Positions 16,320 through 25,605 of a DNA stretch of 64,000 bases are shown in pieces (the stretch's first letter is position 1; every line of letters begins with the position of its first letter). The translations under genes were made by a program, and so were the position numbers. The DNA lies in contig NZ_WBIQ01000006.1 of assembly GCF_009749405.1 (NCBI RefSeq), forward strand, positions 186,001 to 250,000, written 5' to 3'. Origin of the DNA: Agromyces lapidis (GTDB taxonomy: Bacteria; Actinomycetota; Actinomycetes; Actinomycetales; Microbacteriaceae). The notes beneath the pieces were generated by a model. That model was not told the origin of the DNA. It ran no database searches and saw only the letters and a program-made list of their open reading frames with translations.

Positions 16320-17730
16320 GACGACGAACCCCGGACCGACCCCGGTCGCGCCGACTGGCGCGCCGAGCGACGCACCGCCGCGCCGCCGCGGCTACTGGTC
16401 GATGTGGGCGACCGTGCCGCGCGAGTTCGGCTTCCTCATCCTCACGATGCCGATCGCGATCACCGGGCTCGTGCTGCTCTCCACGACGTTCTTCACCGGT
16501 CTCGGCCTGATCTTCCTCGTGTTCGGCATCTTCATCGTCGTCGCGTCGCTGTTCATGGCGCGCGGGTTCGGCGCCCTCGAGCTGGTGCGTCTCCGGTGGG
16601 CGGGCCGACCCGAGACCATCCAGCCCGCATGGGGACGCGGCGATCGCGAACAGGGTTTCTGGCGTGCGACCTTCGCGCCGTTCGTCGACGGGCACTACTG
16701 GCTGTACCTGCTGCACGGCATGGTCGTGAACCCGATCGTGAGCGTCATCAGCTGGAGCCTCACCGTCGCGTGGAGCTCGGTCGCGCTCGCCGGCACGACC
16801 GGGTGGATCTGGCAGCGCTACATCCCCGACTCGGGGCGCGACGTCTGGCCCGTCGAGTGGGTGCTCGAGTTCATGTTCCCCGGCAACACCTGGGACGTCG
16901 ACCCCGTGATCGCCGAGACGATCTTCGAGTTCATCGTGGGGCTCATCTTCCTCGCCACGCTGCCGCTCGTGTTCCGGGGGCTCACGCTCCTCCACGACGT
17001 CATCGCGCGCGGCATGCTCGGCGCGTGGCGTTCCGAGGCGCTCGAGCGCGAGGTCGCCCAGCTCTCCGCCTCGCGCGGCGCGGCCGTGCAGGCCGAGGAC
17101 GCCTCGCTCCGACGCCTCGAACGCGACATCCACGACGGCCCGCAACAGCGTCTCGTGCGCCTGCAGATGGACCTCGCCGCGATCGAACGCAAGCTCGACC
17201 GCGATCCCGAGTCCGCCCGCGAACTGCTCGGCGAGGCGCGCGACCAGGCCCGCGAGACCCTCGACGAACTGCGGGCGCTCTCCCGGGGCTTCGCCCCGCC
17301 CATCCTGCAGGACCGCGGCCTCGCGGTCGGTCTCCGCTCGCTCGCGACGCGCAGCCCGGTTCCGGTCGAGGTCGAGATCGCACTGCCGGATGCCTCGCTG
17401 CCATCGCCGATCGAGCGCAACGCGTACTTCGTGGTCGCCGAGCTGCTCACGAATGCGGCGAAGCACGCCGACGCCACCGGCGTCCGACTCGTCGTCTCGA
17501 CGAGAGACACCGGCGAGACGGGCCACTGGCTCGACCTCTGGGTGACCGACAACGGGCGCGGCGGCGCCTCGACGCTGCCGGGCCACGGGCTCGCGGGCCT
17601 CGCCGATCGCGTGCAGGGCCTGCAGGGGCTCTTCGTCGTCGACAGCCCGGTCGGCGGGCCGACGACGATCGGGGCGCACATCCCGTACGTCCCGATCGCC
17701 GCGTCCGCTGCGCCCTCGCCGATCGAGTAG
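16309..17730 (+). CDS. Sensor histidine kinase with N-terminal membrane sensor domain
   Basis: Membrane kinase of 473 residues. After a Pro-rich cytoplasmic start, four hydrophobic segments (about residues 35-80, 135-165 and 205-225) form a 'putative sensor' domain. A HisKA_3 box follows (LERDIHDGPQQRLVRLQ, His phosphoacceptor) and an HATPase domain with LTNAAKHADA and a GHGLAGLADR loop. Start ATG 16309 has GGAGG upstream and lies inside the end of the multicopper oxidase gene. The response regulator follows after 91 nt that hold a repeat-like element. A copper or redox signal is suggested by the oxidase but not shown. Confidence 0.92.
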   Translation: MSIETTNPGPTPVAPTGAPSDAPPRRRGYWSMWATVPREFGFLILTMPIAITGLVLLSTTFFTGLGLIFLVFGIFIVVASLFMARGFGALELVRLRWAGRPETIQPAWGRGDREQGFWRATFAPFVDGHYWLYLLHGMVVNPIVSVISWSLTVAWSSVALAGTTGWIWQRYIPDSGRDVWPVEWVLEFMFPGNTWDVDPVIAETIFEFIVGLIFLATLPLVFRGLTLLHDVIARGMLGAWRSEALEREVAQLSASRGAAVQAEDASLRRLERDIHDGPQQRLVRLQMDLAAIERKLDRDPESARELLGEARDQARETLDELRALSRGFAPPILQDRGLAVGLRSLATRSPVPVEVEIALPDASLPSPIERNAYFVVAELLTNAAKHADATGVRLVVSTRDTGETGHWLDLWVTDNGRGGASTLPGHGLAGLADRVQGLQGLFVVDSPVGGPTTIGAHIPYVPIAASAAPSPIE

Positions 17731-17758
17731 GCCCGCCAGGGCCGTCTCGAGATCCTCG

Positions 17759-17793
17759 GGTCTCGAGACGCTCGCTTCGCTCACTCCTCGACC
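17759..17793. repeat. REP-like GGTCTCGAGACGC...CTCGACC element
   Basis: 35-nt element GGTCTCGAGACGCTCGCTTC...TCCTCGACC between kinase and response regulator. It shares GGTCTCGA-ACGC, TTCGCT and CTCGACC blocks with the inverted repeat at 57632-57703, so it appears to be one family of extragenic repeats. Confidence 0.55.
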
Positions 17794-17809
17794 GGCGAGG
17801 ACCCGCCGA

Positions 17810-17815
17810 TAGTGT
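17810..17815 (+). promoter_or_regulatory. -10 box TAGTGT, leaderless promoter candidate
   Basis: TAGTGT ends 6 nt before the response-regulator ATG (17822). It would let the regulator be expressed independently of the kinase. Confidence 0.35.
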
Positions 17816-17821
17816 GGGGGC

Positions 17822-18481
17822 ATGACCGACCCGGCCCGCCCTCTCCGCATCGTGCTCGCCGAAGACTCGGTGCTCCTGCGCGAAGGCCTCGTGCGTCTGT
17901 TCGACGAGGCGGGCTTCGAGACGGTGGCCGCCTACGGCGAGGCCGACTCGCTGCTCGCGGCCATCGACGAGACCGATCCCGACCTCGCCGTGCTCGACGT
18001 GCGCATGCCGCCGACATTCCGCGACGAGGGGGTGCGCGCGGCGATCGAACTCCGTCGTCGACGCCCGAAGCTCGGGGTGCTGCTGCTCAGCCAGTACGTG
18101 GAGGGCACCTATGCGCACGAACTGCTGTCGTCGGGCGAGGGCGGAATGGGATACCTCCTGAAGGATCGGGTGGCCTCGCTCGACGAACTCGAAGACGCGG
18201 TCGAACGGGTGAGCGAGGGCGGCACCGTGCTCGACCCGCAGGTCGTGCGCGAACTGCTCTCGCGGCGCAGCGACCCGCTGGCGTCGCTCACGCCGCGCGA
18301 ACGCGAGGTCATGGAGCTCATGGCCGAGGGCCGCACCAACGCCGGCATCGCGAAGCAGCTGTTCATCGGCGTCGGCGCGGTCGAGAAGAACGTGACCTCG
18401 ATCTTCCAGAAGCTCGCCCTCGAGGATTCGGGCACCGATCACCGGCGCGTGCTCGCGGTGCTCACCTGGCTGCAGCGCTGA
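17822..18481 (+). CDS. NarL/FixJ-family response regulator
   Basis: Two-component output protein, 219 residues. The receiver domain has the acidic pair in LAEDS (Glu14, Asp15), phosphoacceptor Asp59 in LDVRMP, and the conserved Lys in LLKDR. A LuxR-type helix-turn-helix follows (LTPREREVMELMAEGRTNAGI). It is the likely partner of the preceding HisKA_3 kinase. The target is probably the multicopper oxidase operon or envelope genes, inferred from linkage only. Start ATG 17822 has no Shine-Dalgarno sequence but a well-placed -10. Confidence 0.93.
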   Translation: MTDPARPLRIVLAEDSVLLREGLVRLFDEAGFETVAAYGEADSLLAAIDETDPDLAVLDVRMPPTFRDEGVRAAIELRRRRPKLGVLLLSQYVEGTYAHELLSSGEGGMGYLLKDRVASLDELEDAVERVSEGGTVLDPQVVRELLSRRSDPLASLTPREREVMELMAEGRTNAGIAKQLFIGVGAVEKNVTSIFQKLALEDSGTDHRRVLAVLTWLQR

Positions 18482-18517
18482 TCACCGTGCCGGGCCCGGC
18501 CTCTGCGGGTCGACTCG

Positions 18518-19216
18518 TCAGTCCGCGGCGCGTCGGAGCGGCACGTGCGTGCCGACCACCTGCCGATAGCTGCGGTACCCCTTGAGCATCCACAGCGCGA
18601 ACTCCACGAGCGCGACGGCGACGCCCGTCGCGATCGACCAGCCGAGCGACCCGCCGAGCGCAGAGACGATCGCGCCGACGAAGAGGCCGATGAGCGCGGT
18701 GTTCACGACGAGCATGACCATCGCCGAACTCGCGAACACCTGCGATCGGTCGCGCACGGCGAACGGGTAGTACGTCGTGCCGATGCCGGCCTCGTCATCG
18801 CTCGTGCCCATCAGGAAGTACGGTTCGAGACCCGGGTCGAGATCGAGGTAGGCGCCCCGCAGACGGTTCATCGCGAGCACGTATGCGAGATCCTCCGTCG
18901 CCGAGTTGAACACCCGCAACTGGGTGATCGCGCCGAGCAGCACGAGCAGCGCCAGGATGCCGAGCGCGGCGACCCCGAACCATCCTCGGAAGCCGGTCGC
19001 GTTGCCGAGCACGCCGAGGGTGACGAGCCCGGCGGAGACGAGCGTGAGGAAGATCGCGATGCGCGTGAGCACCTCGCTCTGCGTCGTCGAACGCGAGGCG
19101 AGCAGGCTCCAGTGCTCGGTCGCGAGCAGCTGCGCGCGCAGCGACTTCTGCGCATCGTCGAGCCGCGCGGCGTCGTCGCCGTCGGACTGCGCGTGCCGCG
19201 GAGCATCCGCCGTCAT
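18518..19216 (-). CDS. Membrane protein of unknown function (four TM, helical soluble arm)
   Basis: 232 residues from ATG 19216. A polar helical N-terminus (about 50 residues) is followed by two adjacent hydrophobic helices (about 52-100), a soluble loop with the stretch YLDLDPGLEPYFLMG, and two more helices (about 160-205) before a basic tail. I do not recognise a named family; the topology resembles SLATT-type or Pycsar-effector-like membrane modules only in outline. Translation probably starts on a leaderless message: CAGAAT ends 6 nt before the ATG, and the leader resembles that of the upstream gene at 20199. The preceding gene ends 38 nt upstream. Confidence 0.72.
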   Translation of the reverse strand: MTADAPRHAQSDGDDAARLDDAQKSLRAQLLATEHWSLLASRSTTQSEVLTRIAIFLTLVSAGLVTLGVLGNATGFRGWFGVAALGILALLVLLGAITQLRVFNSATEDLAYVLAMNRLRGAYLDLDPGLEPYFLMGTSDDEAGIGTTYYPFAVRDRSQVFASSAMVMLVVNTALIGLFVGAIVSALGGSLGWSIATGVAVALVEFALWMLKGYRSYRQVVGTHVPLRRAAD

Positions 19217-19254
19217 ACCCGCATTCTGCACCCGGCCCGCGCAGGCCGCCACGG

Positions 19255-20199
19255 TCAGCCGCCGGTGGAGCGTCCCCGCGGACCGCGATGGAGCTCGACG
19301 ACCTTCGCCGCACCCGGCGAGTCGGGATCGTCGGTGATCGGCGCGTCGGCCATGAACTGCCGGATCACGTGCGCGAGCTCGCCCGGATGACTGAAGTTGA
19401 TGGCGTGCGCCGCCCCCTCGATGACGACGACGGTGACGTCGGCGTCGACATGGGCGATGACCTCGTGCACGCGCTCCGCATCGGGCATGAGCGGATCGCG
19501 GTCGCCGAGCACGGCGAGGATCGGGACGGGCAGCGCGAGGAGGCGTTCGAGAGTCGGATACCGGGTGAGCGCACCGAACATCTTGACGGTGCTCGCGACC
19601 CCGAACTTCAGGTAGTCGGGCGCGGCGACGCGCACCATGCGGCGCGGCTCGCGGCCGCCGTCGCGGGCGAGCTGCGCCATCGCGCGCACGAGCGGTTGAT
19701 TGTGCAGGCCCCCTGCGGGGGAGACGAGGATCGCGCGCTCGAGGCGATCGGGGAAGTGGTGGCCGAACTCGCAGATGACGGGGCATCCCATCGAATTGCC
19801 GAGCAGTGTGGCCTTCTCGATTCCGAGGGCGTCGAGGAACCGCGCCGCAGCCTCCGCGAGGGAGACCAGGGTCAGCTCGGATCGCGGCCGCCTGGCGCTG
19901 CGACCGAACCCGGGCAGATCGGGCACGAGCGTGTGGAAGTCGTCGGCGAGGAGCTCGGCCGTCGGCAGCAGGTAGTGGCCGGAGAGCCCGAATCCGTGCA
20001 CGTGCATGACCACGGGGGCATCGGCGGGCGGCGTGGGCGACTCGCGGTAGAACACGTCGAGCCCCTCGACGGTCGTCCAGCGCTCAGCGAGCATCGACTG
20101 CGGGCGCCGGGGCGTCTTGCGCTCGCGATGCCGAGTGGAAACCGTCTCGGCGTGCCCGGCACGCTGAGACGGCTCGGGCCCGGATGCTTCCGCCGTCAT
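19255..20199 (-). CDS. Alpha/beta-fold hydrolase
   Basis: Serine-hydrolase-type protein, 314 residues. The oxyanion region HVHGFGLSG, nucleophile elbow GNSMGC (Ser), acid in GDRDPLMPD and catalytic His in GAAHAINFSHP are all present, as in the MhpC/epoxide-hydrolase-like group. The first 35 residues are polar and low in fold signal, so an internal ATG at MLAERW is a possible alternative start. The outer ATG is supported by a CAGAAT -10-like box 7 nt upstream. Substrate unknown. Same strand as the membrane protein gene downstream. Confidence 0.85.
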   Translation of the reverse strand: MTAEASGPEPSQRAGHAETVSTRHRERKTPRRPQSMLAERWTTVEGLDVFYRESPTPPADAPVVMHVHGFGLSGHYLLPTAELLADDFHTLVPDLPGFGRSARRPRSELTLVSLAEAAARFLDALGIEKATLLGNSMGCPVICEFGHHFPDRLERAILVSPAGGLHNQPLVRAMAQLARDGGREPRRMVRVAAPDYLKFGVASTVKMFGALTRYPTLERLLALPVPILAVLGDRDPLMPDAERVHEVIAHVDADVTVVVIEGAAHAINFSHPGELAHVIRQFMADAPITDDPDSPGAAKVVELHRGPRGRSTGG

Positions 20200-20244
20200 A
20201 CCGGCAATTCTGCACCCGGGCCCGTCAGCCCGCCATCGTTTCGT

Positions 20245-20733
20245 CTACTTGACGGCGATGTGCGAGAAGAGGAACCAGCGGTCCTTGTCGAGGCCGCGCC
20301 GGATCTCGATCGCGACGTCCTGGCTGGCGGGGTCGAGCTCGCCGAGTCCCTCGATCGCCGCATTGACCTTCTCGGTCGCGAGATCGATCTGCGTGACCAC
20401 GTCGGCGATGGCCTCGTCGTACGGCAGGAAGCCGAGCTTCGGGTCCTTCGCGCCGCTCTTCGCTGCGACGGTGCCGAGACGGCCGTCGATCGGCAGCCCG
20501 AGGGCGACGACGCGCTCGGCCGCGAGGTCCGACCAGTCCTGCGCATGGGCGACGACGTCATCGAGCAGTTCGTGCACGGCGATGAAGTTCGCCCCGCGAA
20601 CGTGCCAGTGGGCCTGCTTGCCGTTGACGGCGAGGGCCACGAGCTCGTGGACGACGGGGGTGAGGTACTGGGCGACGCCGGCGGCGACGTCGGCGTTCGA
20701 TCCGGTCTTCGGTGCGGTCTGGATGTCGGTCAT
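20245..20733 (-). CDS. dps: Dps family DNA-protecting ferritin
   Basis: Ferritin-like protein of 162 residues that oxidises and stores iron and can coat DNA during starvation or oxidative stress. The Dps signature NGKQAHWHVRGANFIAVHEL and the DDVVAHAQDWSDLAAERV segment supply the inter-subunit ferroxidase ligands (His, His, Asp, Glu). Start ATG 20733 is preferred over an upstream in-frame GTG because GGAAGG sits 8 nt upstream. Divergent from the SHOCT gene. A weak DtxR/IdeR-like sequence lies in the shared upstream region. Confidence 0.93.
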   Translation of the reverse strand: MTDIQTAPKTGSNADVAAGVAQYLTPVVHELVALAVNGKQAHWHVRGANFIAVHELLDDVVAHAQDWSDLAAERVVALGLPIDGRLGTVAAKSGAKDPKLGFLPYDEAIADVVTQIDLATEKVNAAIEGLGELDPASQDVAIEIRRGLDKDRWFLFSHIAVK

Positions 20734-20801
20734 CGTGTCCACCTTCCCTGGAGTGATGTCTTCTTCAACGCTACGCAGATGCCCGGGTATTTCAAGGAAG
20801 G

Positions 20802-20820
20802 GAAGGCAAGGCTGACCCTG
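20802..20820. promoter_or_regulatory. Weak DtxR/IdeR-like iron box upstream of dps
   Basis: GAAGGCAAGGCTGACCCTG matches about 12 of 19 positions of the iron-box consensus TTAGGTTAGGCTAACCTAA. Placement about 70 nt before the dps start is plausible, but the match is poor. Confidence 0.2.
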
Positions 20821-20902
20821 CGCGACTTCGAGTGCCGGTCTTCCCCGGCGATGAGGCGAACCGATAGTTTGTGCTCATTCCGATCGAGAGGGGTCTGCCC
20901 GC

Positions 20903-21298
20903 ATGTTCTTCCTCAACAGTCTCTGGGACTGGTTCTGGTTCCTGTTCTGGGCGTTCGCCTACGTCGCGTACCTGTTCGCACTGATCTACATCATCATCGA
21001 CATCTTCCGCGACCACTCGCTGAACGGGTGGCTGAAGGCCGTCTGGCTGATCTTCCTCGTATTCGTGCCGTTCCTCACCGCGCTCGTCTACCTGATCGCG
21101 CGCGGCGGCGGCATGGCCGAACGGTCGGCGCGCAAGCAGAACGAGTACCAGGAGTACAGCGAGGAGTACATCCGATCGGTCTCGTTCGCGAGCCCCACCG
21201 ATGAGATCGCGAAGGCGAAGGCGCTGCTCGACGCGGGCACCATCACGCAGGGGGAGTTCGACGCGCTCAAGAACAAGGCGCTCGGCAACAAGTTCTGA
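20903..21298 (+). CDS. Membrane-anchored SHOCT-domain protein
   Basis: 131 residues. Two strongly hydrophobic helices (about residues 5-35 and 42-66), in the style of a PLD-nuclease N-terminal membrane domain (WLIFLVFVPFLTALVYLIARG), are followed by a linker and a C-terminal SHOCT motif (ASPTDEIAKAKALLDAGTIT, then EFDALKNKAL). SHOCT helices are oligomerisation elements in many small membrane proteins; no catalytic activity is expected. Monocistronic, closed by a strong hairpin at 21318-21352. Confidence 0.87.
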   Translation: MFFLNSLWDWFWFLFWAFAYVAYLFALIYIIIDIFRDHSLNGWLKAVWLIFLVFVPFLTALVYLIARGGGMAERSARKQNEYQEYSEEYIRSVSFASPTDEIAKAKALLDAGTITQGEFDALKNKALGNKF

Positions 21299-21317
21299 GG
21301 GGTTCCGCAGCAGATGC

Positions 21318-21352
21318 CCGAACGGCCCGCGACGATGTCGCGGGCCGTTCGG
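21318..21352. terminator. Bidirectional hairpin between the SHOCT gene and tRNA-Gly
   Basis: 15-bp stem CCGAACGGCCCGCGA / TCGCGGGCCGTTCGG with a 5-nt loop. It serves both the plus-strand SHOCT gene and the minus-strand tRNA. Confidence 0.75.
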
Positions 21353-21361
21353 CTGATCCGG

Positions 21362-21432
21362 AGGGGATGACGGGAATCGAACCCGCGTAATCAGTTTGGA
21401 AGACTGAGGCTCTACCATTGAGCTACATCCCC
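21362..21432 (-). tRNA. tRNA-Gly (anticodon TCC)
   Basis: 71-nt cloverleaf. Acceptor stem GGGGATG/CATCCCC, D-arm GCTC...GAGC, anticodon loop CTTCCAA with TCC, T-loop TTCGATT. The CCA end is not encoded. Confidence 0.97.
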
Positions 21433-21539
21433 GTGACCCGCTCGCGGGCACTGGATCATCCTAGTACACGCCGTCGGCACCTTCGTGCACCTGGGTGCCG
21501 GGAGAGCCTGCACGTGGTCGGCGCCGCCCGGCGAAACCG

Positions 21540-24500
21540 CTATCGCAACGCGCCGATCGAGCTGATCGTGCTGCGCGCGAGCCGCAGCTGACGCTCGTAC
21601 GTCGCCGCGAGCACCACGAGCAGCACGCCGGCGATGCCGAGCCAGAGCCACCACCACACGGCCTCGTAGAGCCAGGTGATCGCCGGCCACAGCTGCACGA
21701 GCGCGGGCACGAGCAGCACCGCCCCGCCGAGGATGAACGGCGCCTGCAGCCGGCGGATCACGCCCGCGATCAGCGTCGCGAGCGCGACCGCGCCGAGGGC
21801 GACGATGCGCCACAGCTCGGGGTCGACGAAGTCGGCGAGCAGCGCCGGCGCGAGCAGGATCGTGAGCCCGGCACCGAGCGCTGGCCAACTGCCGAGCGCG
21901 GGGGAGCGGCGCATCGCGACGGCGCCCGCGGCGACGAGGGCGAGCCCGACCGGAGCGGTGACGAGGTCGAACGGGTCGACCGTCGCGCTCACGAGCGCGA
22001 TCAGCCCGCCCAGCACGAGGACGCCACGTGTCGTCCACGCGAAGATCGGCCCGGCGATCGGACGTGCCCGCGTCGCGGCGCCGGCGACGTGGGCTGCGCC
22101 GACGACGGTGAAGAGCACGGCCGCGCGCAGCGCAGACGCGTCGTCGGAGACGATCGCGAGCAGCGTCGGGAGTGTCGCCGCGACGAGCGAGGCGGCGAGC
22201 CCGGCTTCTGCGACGAGCGCGGGTCGCGAGTCCGTGCGGGCCCAGACGACCGTGACGACGAGGCCGCTCGCGAGCGCGACGAGGGGCCAGAACTCGAGCG
22301 GCAGCCCGCTGTCGCCGGTCTGCGCGACGGTGATGCCCCGAACGAGCGCCGCACCGGTGACGGCGGTCCACCCGGTCGCCGCGGCGAGCAGGCGCACGGG
22401 CACGCCGCGTAGCGTCTGCGGCAGGAACCCGGCGGCGATGGCGACGACGGCACCCCCTGCGACGAGCACGAGCGTGCGCAACTCGGATGCGCCGGCCGAG
22501 CCCACGCTTGGCAGCACCGCGACGCCCGCAGCGACGGCGAACAACGCCGTGCGCCCTCGCGAGGTCGCCCCTTCGGGCGCACGCCGCCACGTGATGAGCG
22601 CGCCGCAGACCAGGAGCGCCGCCGCAAGCGGCAGCGTGTACGCCTCGACCTCGTCGACGCCGTCGCCGAGGAAGCGGTTCCAGACGGCGAAGACCGCGAG
22701 GGCGGCGCTCAGCCAGGCGAAGTGGCGCACGGGGCTCTCGCCGCCGACCGGGTCGCCCGCGAGCGCGGCGAGCACGATCGGCACCGGCGTGAGGATCGCG
22801 AACACCAGCCACGGCTCGCCTGCGCCCGCGAGCGTCCACGTGATCGCGAGGAGTCCGAGCAGGCCGACCGCGGCCGACCAGCCGATCATGGCGGCGTCGT
22901 CGCGGCCGCGCGACACGAGATGCGCGAGTCCGGCGCTCGCGAGCGCGGCACCGGCCACGGTGTAGGCGAGTGCCTCCGATCCGGCAAGCTCGAGGGCGAG
23001 GAGCCCGCCCGCCGCGCCGAGCGCCAGCGGTGCGATCGCGGCGACGGCGATGCGCAGTCCTGCCGGCGCCGAGGGCCGCAGCCAGGGCACGGATGCCGCG
23101 GCGAGCAGCGTCGCCGGAAGCCACGACCACGTGGCATCCGGTGCGACGACGACGAACTCGCCTGCGGCGACGACGGCGCTCGCGAGGAGCGGGACGGTGA
23201 ATGCGATGCGGTCGCCGGGGCTGCCGAGACGAACGAGCCCGGCGACGCCGATGAGCAGCGACGCGCCGATGCCGAGCACCAGCCACGGGGCGGACGACGG
23301 TTCGTCGAACCGCACGCCCCTCGACTCGAGCCACCACACGAGCGATGCGAGCACGGTGACGGTGAGCGCGGCCGCGACGACGACATGCACGATCCCGGTC
23401 GCCGCCGCCTGCCGACCCCAGATCCGGCCCGCGAGCGCCCGCCCGCCGACGGCGGCCGCGAGCACGGCCCCGCTCGTCGCGGGCCACACCTCGGGGGCGG
23501 TGAAGCCGAAGACCACGGCGAGGATCGCGGCCGACACGCCCGCGACCGTTGCGACGGCGAGCAGGCCCCCCGTGGCGCGGCGGGAGAAGCCTGCCCAGGC
23601 GAGCGCGCCGAGTGCCACGGCGAGCCAGATCGACGCGGTGGCCCACGGGGCATCGACGACCGCGCCGGCGACGAGGAGCGCTGCCAGCGCCGCTCCGACC
23701 GGGAGGGCGATGAAGCGGCCGAACCGGCCGATGATCGCGAGCGTCGCGGCGCTGCCGAGGGCCACGACGACGGGCAGGAGCACCGCACCGAGTTCGGTCG
23801 CGGCATCGAGGCCGAGCGCGCCGTCTCCGCGGAGACCCGGGGCGGGAAGCCGGTCTCGGACGAGCCGGGAACCGATCGCGGCGATGCCGACGAGCGCTCC
23901 GGGCAGGGCCGAGCCCACGGCCACGAGCGCGCCGGCGAGGAAGGCGCCGAGTTCGGCCCCGCGCCGGACGCTCGCTCGTCGGAGGGCGAATGCGAAGAGG
24001 CAGAGCACGGCCCCCGTCACGGCCGGCGCGAGCCAGATCGCCGTGCCGGGTTCGATCTCGACGGCGATCGACACCGCCGGTGCCAGCGCCGCACTGAGCC
24101 CGAAGGCCGAGGCGGCGGTGACGCGCCACGCCGAGGGAACGGCGGCCGCCCGGGCGCCGAGTGCGATGACGAGGACGAGCCAGACCGCGGCGGTGCCGAG
24201 GAAGCCCCAGAGCGGATGCCACGCCAGCTCGGGCATCGCCCAGGCGGCGGTCAGCAGCGCCAGGACGCCCCCGGCGAAGCCCGCCGCGAGCAGGATCGTG
24301 CGTTCGACGATCGGCGGCAGGGCGAGCGCGGCGGCGCCCAGCACCGCGGTGGCGAGCGAACCCGCCCACACCCCGGTGACGACGTCGCCCGCGGGGGCCA
24401 GCTGCGAGGCGAGCAGGGCGGCCGAGATCGGCAGGAGGGCCGCGGCGGCGTAGCCCGTCGTGCGGATGCCGGTGATGCGCCGGGCGAGGGCGAGCAGCGC

Positions 24501-25304
24501 CGCGACGATGAGGAGGGCGCCGCCCGTGTACCCGACGGCGTCGAGCGAGTCGGTGCCGAACAGCCCGTTCGTGCGCACGATCCAGACGTCGAGCAGCAGC
24601 AGGACGACGGCCACGGACGCGACGCCCTCGGCGGTTCCGGGCAGCCGCCGCGCACGAAGCAGCCAGGCGATGCCGAGCACCACGATGCTCAGCGCGGCGG
24701 TGATGACGGAGCGCACCTCGAGGCTCGCCACGAGGTACGCGACGAAGAGGAACACGATCGCGGTGATCGAGATGAGCACGACGCCGAGCGTCAGGAGGAG
24801 GACCTGCACGCCCGAGCGTCGCGCACGATGTGCGGAGGCGGAGGCGGAGGCGGCCGGGGGCGGGGACGACGGCGGCGCGGCCGATGCCGCGGCCGGCGCG
24901 GGTGCCGGTGCCGGCGCCGGCACCGCGAACGACGGTGCCGGTGCCGGCATGATCGGCGCAGCCGGTGCCGGGGCATCAGCCACCGGGGCGCTCGCGCCGA
25001 TCGGCGACGGGGGCGCCGCGGTCGGCGGCTGCGCCTCGACCGACCTCGCGACCTCGACCGCCCTCTGTGCGGCACGCATGCGTGCGATGAGCTCGACCCG
25101 CGTCGCGCTCGCGGCGTGGAGGCGGGTTCCGACCTCGAGCAGCTCGAGCGAGGCGGGCACGCCGAGGTCGAGCCCGCAGGCGGCGCATCGTGGGGAGGGC
25201 AGCTGAGCGAAGCACGCGGGGCAGCGCGTCGTGTCGACGAAGAACGCGGGGTCGGCAGGCCAGCGCAGCGCGCCGTCGGGAGCGGCGGTCGGTCGGTCGG
25301 TCAT
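21540..25304 (-). CDS. Giant polytopic membrane protein with N-terminal zinc ribbon (SCO7613-like)
   Basis: 1,254 residues, the longest gene in the window. A short zinc ribbon at the N-terminus ([17 protein letters not shown]; Cys28, 31, 40, 43) is followed by a helical segment. A Pro/Ala-rich linker (about residues 95-180) comes next, and then more than thirty hydrophobic helices in regular succession to the C-terminus. The build matches actinobacterial proteins annotated by a SCO7613 C-terminal membrane domain, whose function is unknown. A transport or polysaccharide role is only a guess from topology. Start ATG 25304 with CAGAGT 6 nt upstream suggests a leaderless message; no Shine-Dalgarno sequence is seen. 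Confidence 0.85.
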   Translation of the reverse strand: MTDRPTAAPDGALRWPADPAFFVDTTRCPACFAQLPSPRCAACGLDLGVPASLELLEVGTRLHAASATRVELIARMRAAQRAVEVARSVEAQPPTAAPPSPIGASAPVADAPAPAAPIMPAPAPSFAVPAPAPAPAPAAASAAPPSSPPPAASASASAHRARRSGVQVLLLTLGVVLISITAIVFLFVAYLVASLEVRSVITAALSIVVLGIAWLLRARRLPGTAEGVASVAVVLLLLDVWIVRTNGLFGTDSLDAVGYTGGALLIVAALLALARRITGIRTTGYAAAALLPISAALLASQLAPAGDVVTGVWAGSLATAVLGAAALALPPIVERTILLAAGFAGGVLALLTAAWAMPELAWHPLWGFLGTAAVWLVLVIALGARAAAVPSAWRVTAASAFGLSAALAPAVSIAVEIEPGTAIWLAPAVTGAVLCLFAFALRRASVRRGAELGAFLAGALVAVGSALPGALVGIAAIGSRLVRDRLPAPGLRGDGALGLDAATELGAVLLPVVVALGSAATLAIIGRFGRFIALPVGAALAALLVAGAVVDAPWATASIWLAVALGALAWAGFSRRATGGLLAVATVAGVSAAILAVVFGFTAPEVWPATSGAVLAAAVGGRALAGRIWGRQAAATGIVHVVVAAALTVTVLASLVWWLESRGVRFDEPSSAPWLVLGIGASLLIGVAGLVRLGSPGDRIAFTVPLLASAVVAAGEFVVVAPDATWSWLPATLLAAASVPWLRPSAPAGLRIAVAAIAPLALGAAGGLLALELAGSEALAYTVAGAALASAGLAHLVSRGRDDAAMIGWSAAVGLLGLLAITWTLAGAGEPWLVFAILTPVPIVLAALAGDPVGGESPVRHFAWLSAALAVFAVWNRFLGDGVDEVEAYTLPLAAALLVCGALITWRRAPEGATSRGRTALFAVAAGVAVLPSVGSAGASELRTLVLVAGGAVVAIAAGFLPQTLRGVPVRLLAAATGWTAVTGAALVRGITVAQTGDSGLPLEFWPLVALASGLVVTVVWARTDSRPALVAEAGLAASLVAATLPTLLAIVSDDASALRAAVLFTVVGAAHVAGAATRARPIAGPIFAWTTRGVLVLGGLIALVSATVDPFDLVTAPVGLALVAAGAVAMRRSPALGSWPALGAGLTILLAPALLADFVDPELWRIVALGAVALATLIAGVIRRLQAPFILGGAVLLVPALVQLWPAITWLYEAVWWWLWLGIAGVLLVVLAATYERQLRLARSTISSIGALR

Positions 25305-25482
25305 GGCGACACTCTGCCAGCCGAGCGGTCCTGACCGCGTGATCGCTCCACAGGCGCGTCGTGCTCGGACGGTCGAGGTCAGCAGCGCCCGCCGCGCGTG
25401 CAGTAGACTTTCCGGGGTCCACCCGCCTGACGTGTGTTTCGGCATGCCCGCGCGGGTGAATCGACGAGTTGAGTCGGCGACT

Positions 25483-25556
25483 CGGGGCGTAGCTCAGCTT
25501 GGTAGAGCGCCCGCTTTGGGAGCGGGAAGTCGCAGGTTCGAATCCTGTCGCCCCGA
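25483..25556 (+). tRNA. tRNA-Pro (anticodon TGG)
   Basis: 74 nt. Acceptor CGGGGCG/CGCCCCG, D-arm AGCTC...GAGC, anticodon stem CCGCT/AGCGG around TTTGGGA with TGG, T-loop TTCGAAT. It ends 49 nt before the trigger factor start, so it may share the upstream promoter (TAGACT at 25404-25409) with tig. Confidence 0.97.
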
Positions 25557-25605
25557 CGAGTTGCTCGACTCGACACGAACTTCCACACAACAGGAGATCT
25601 TCCCC

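Noticed and set aside
22722-25334. 870-codon open plus-strand frame opposite the giant membrane protein
   Set aside because: Glu/Arg/Gly-rich shadow translation of a hydrophobic gene in reverse; no start signal.
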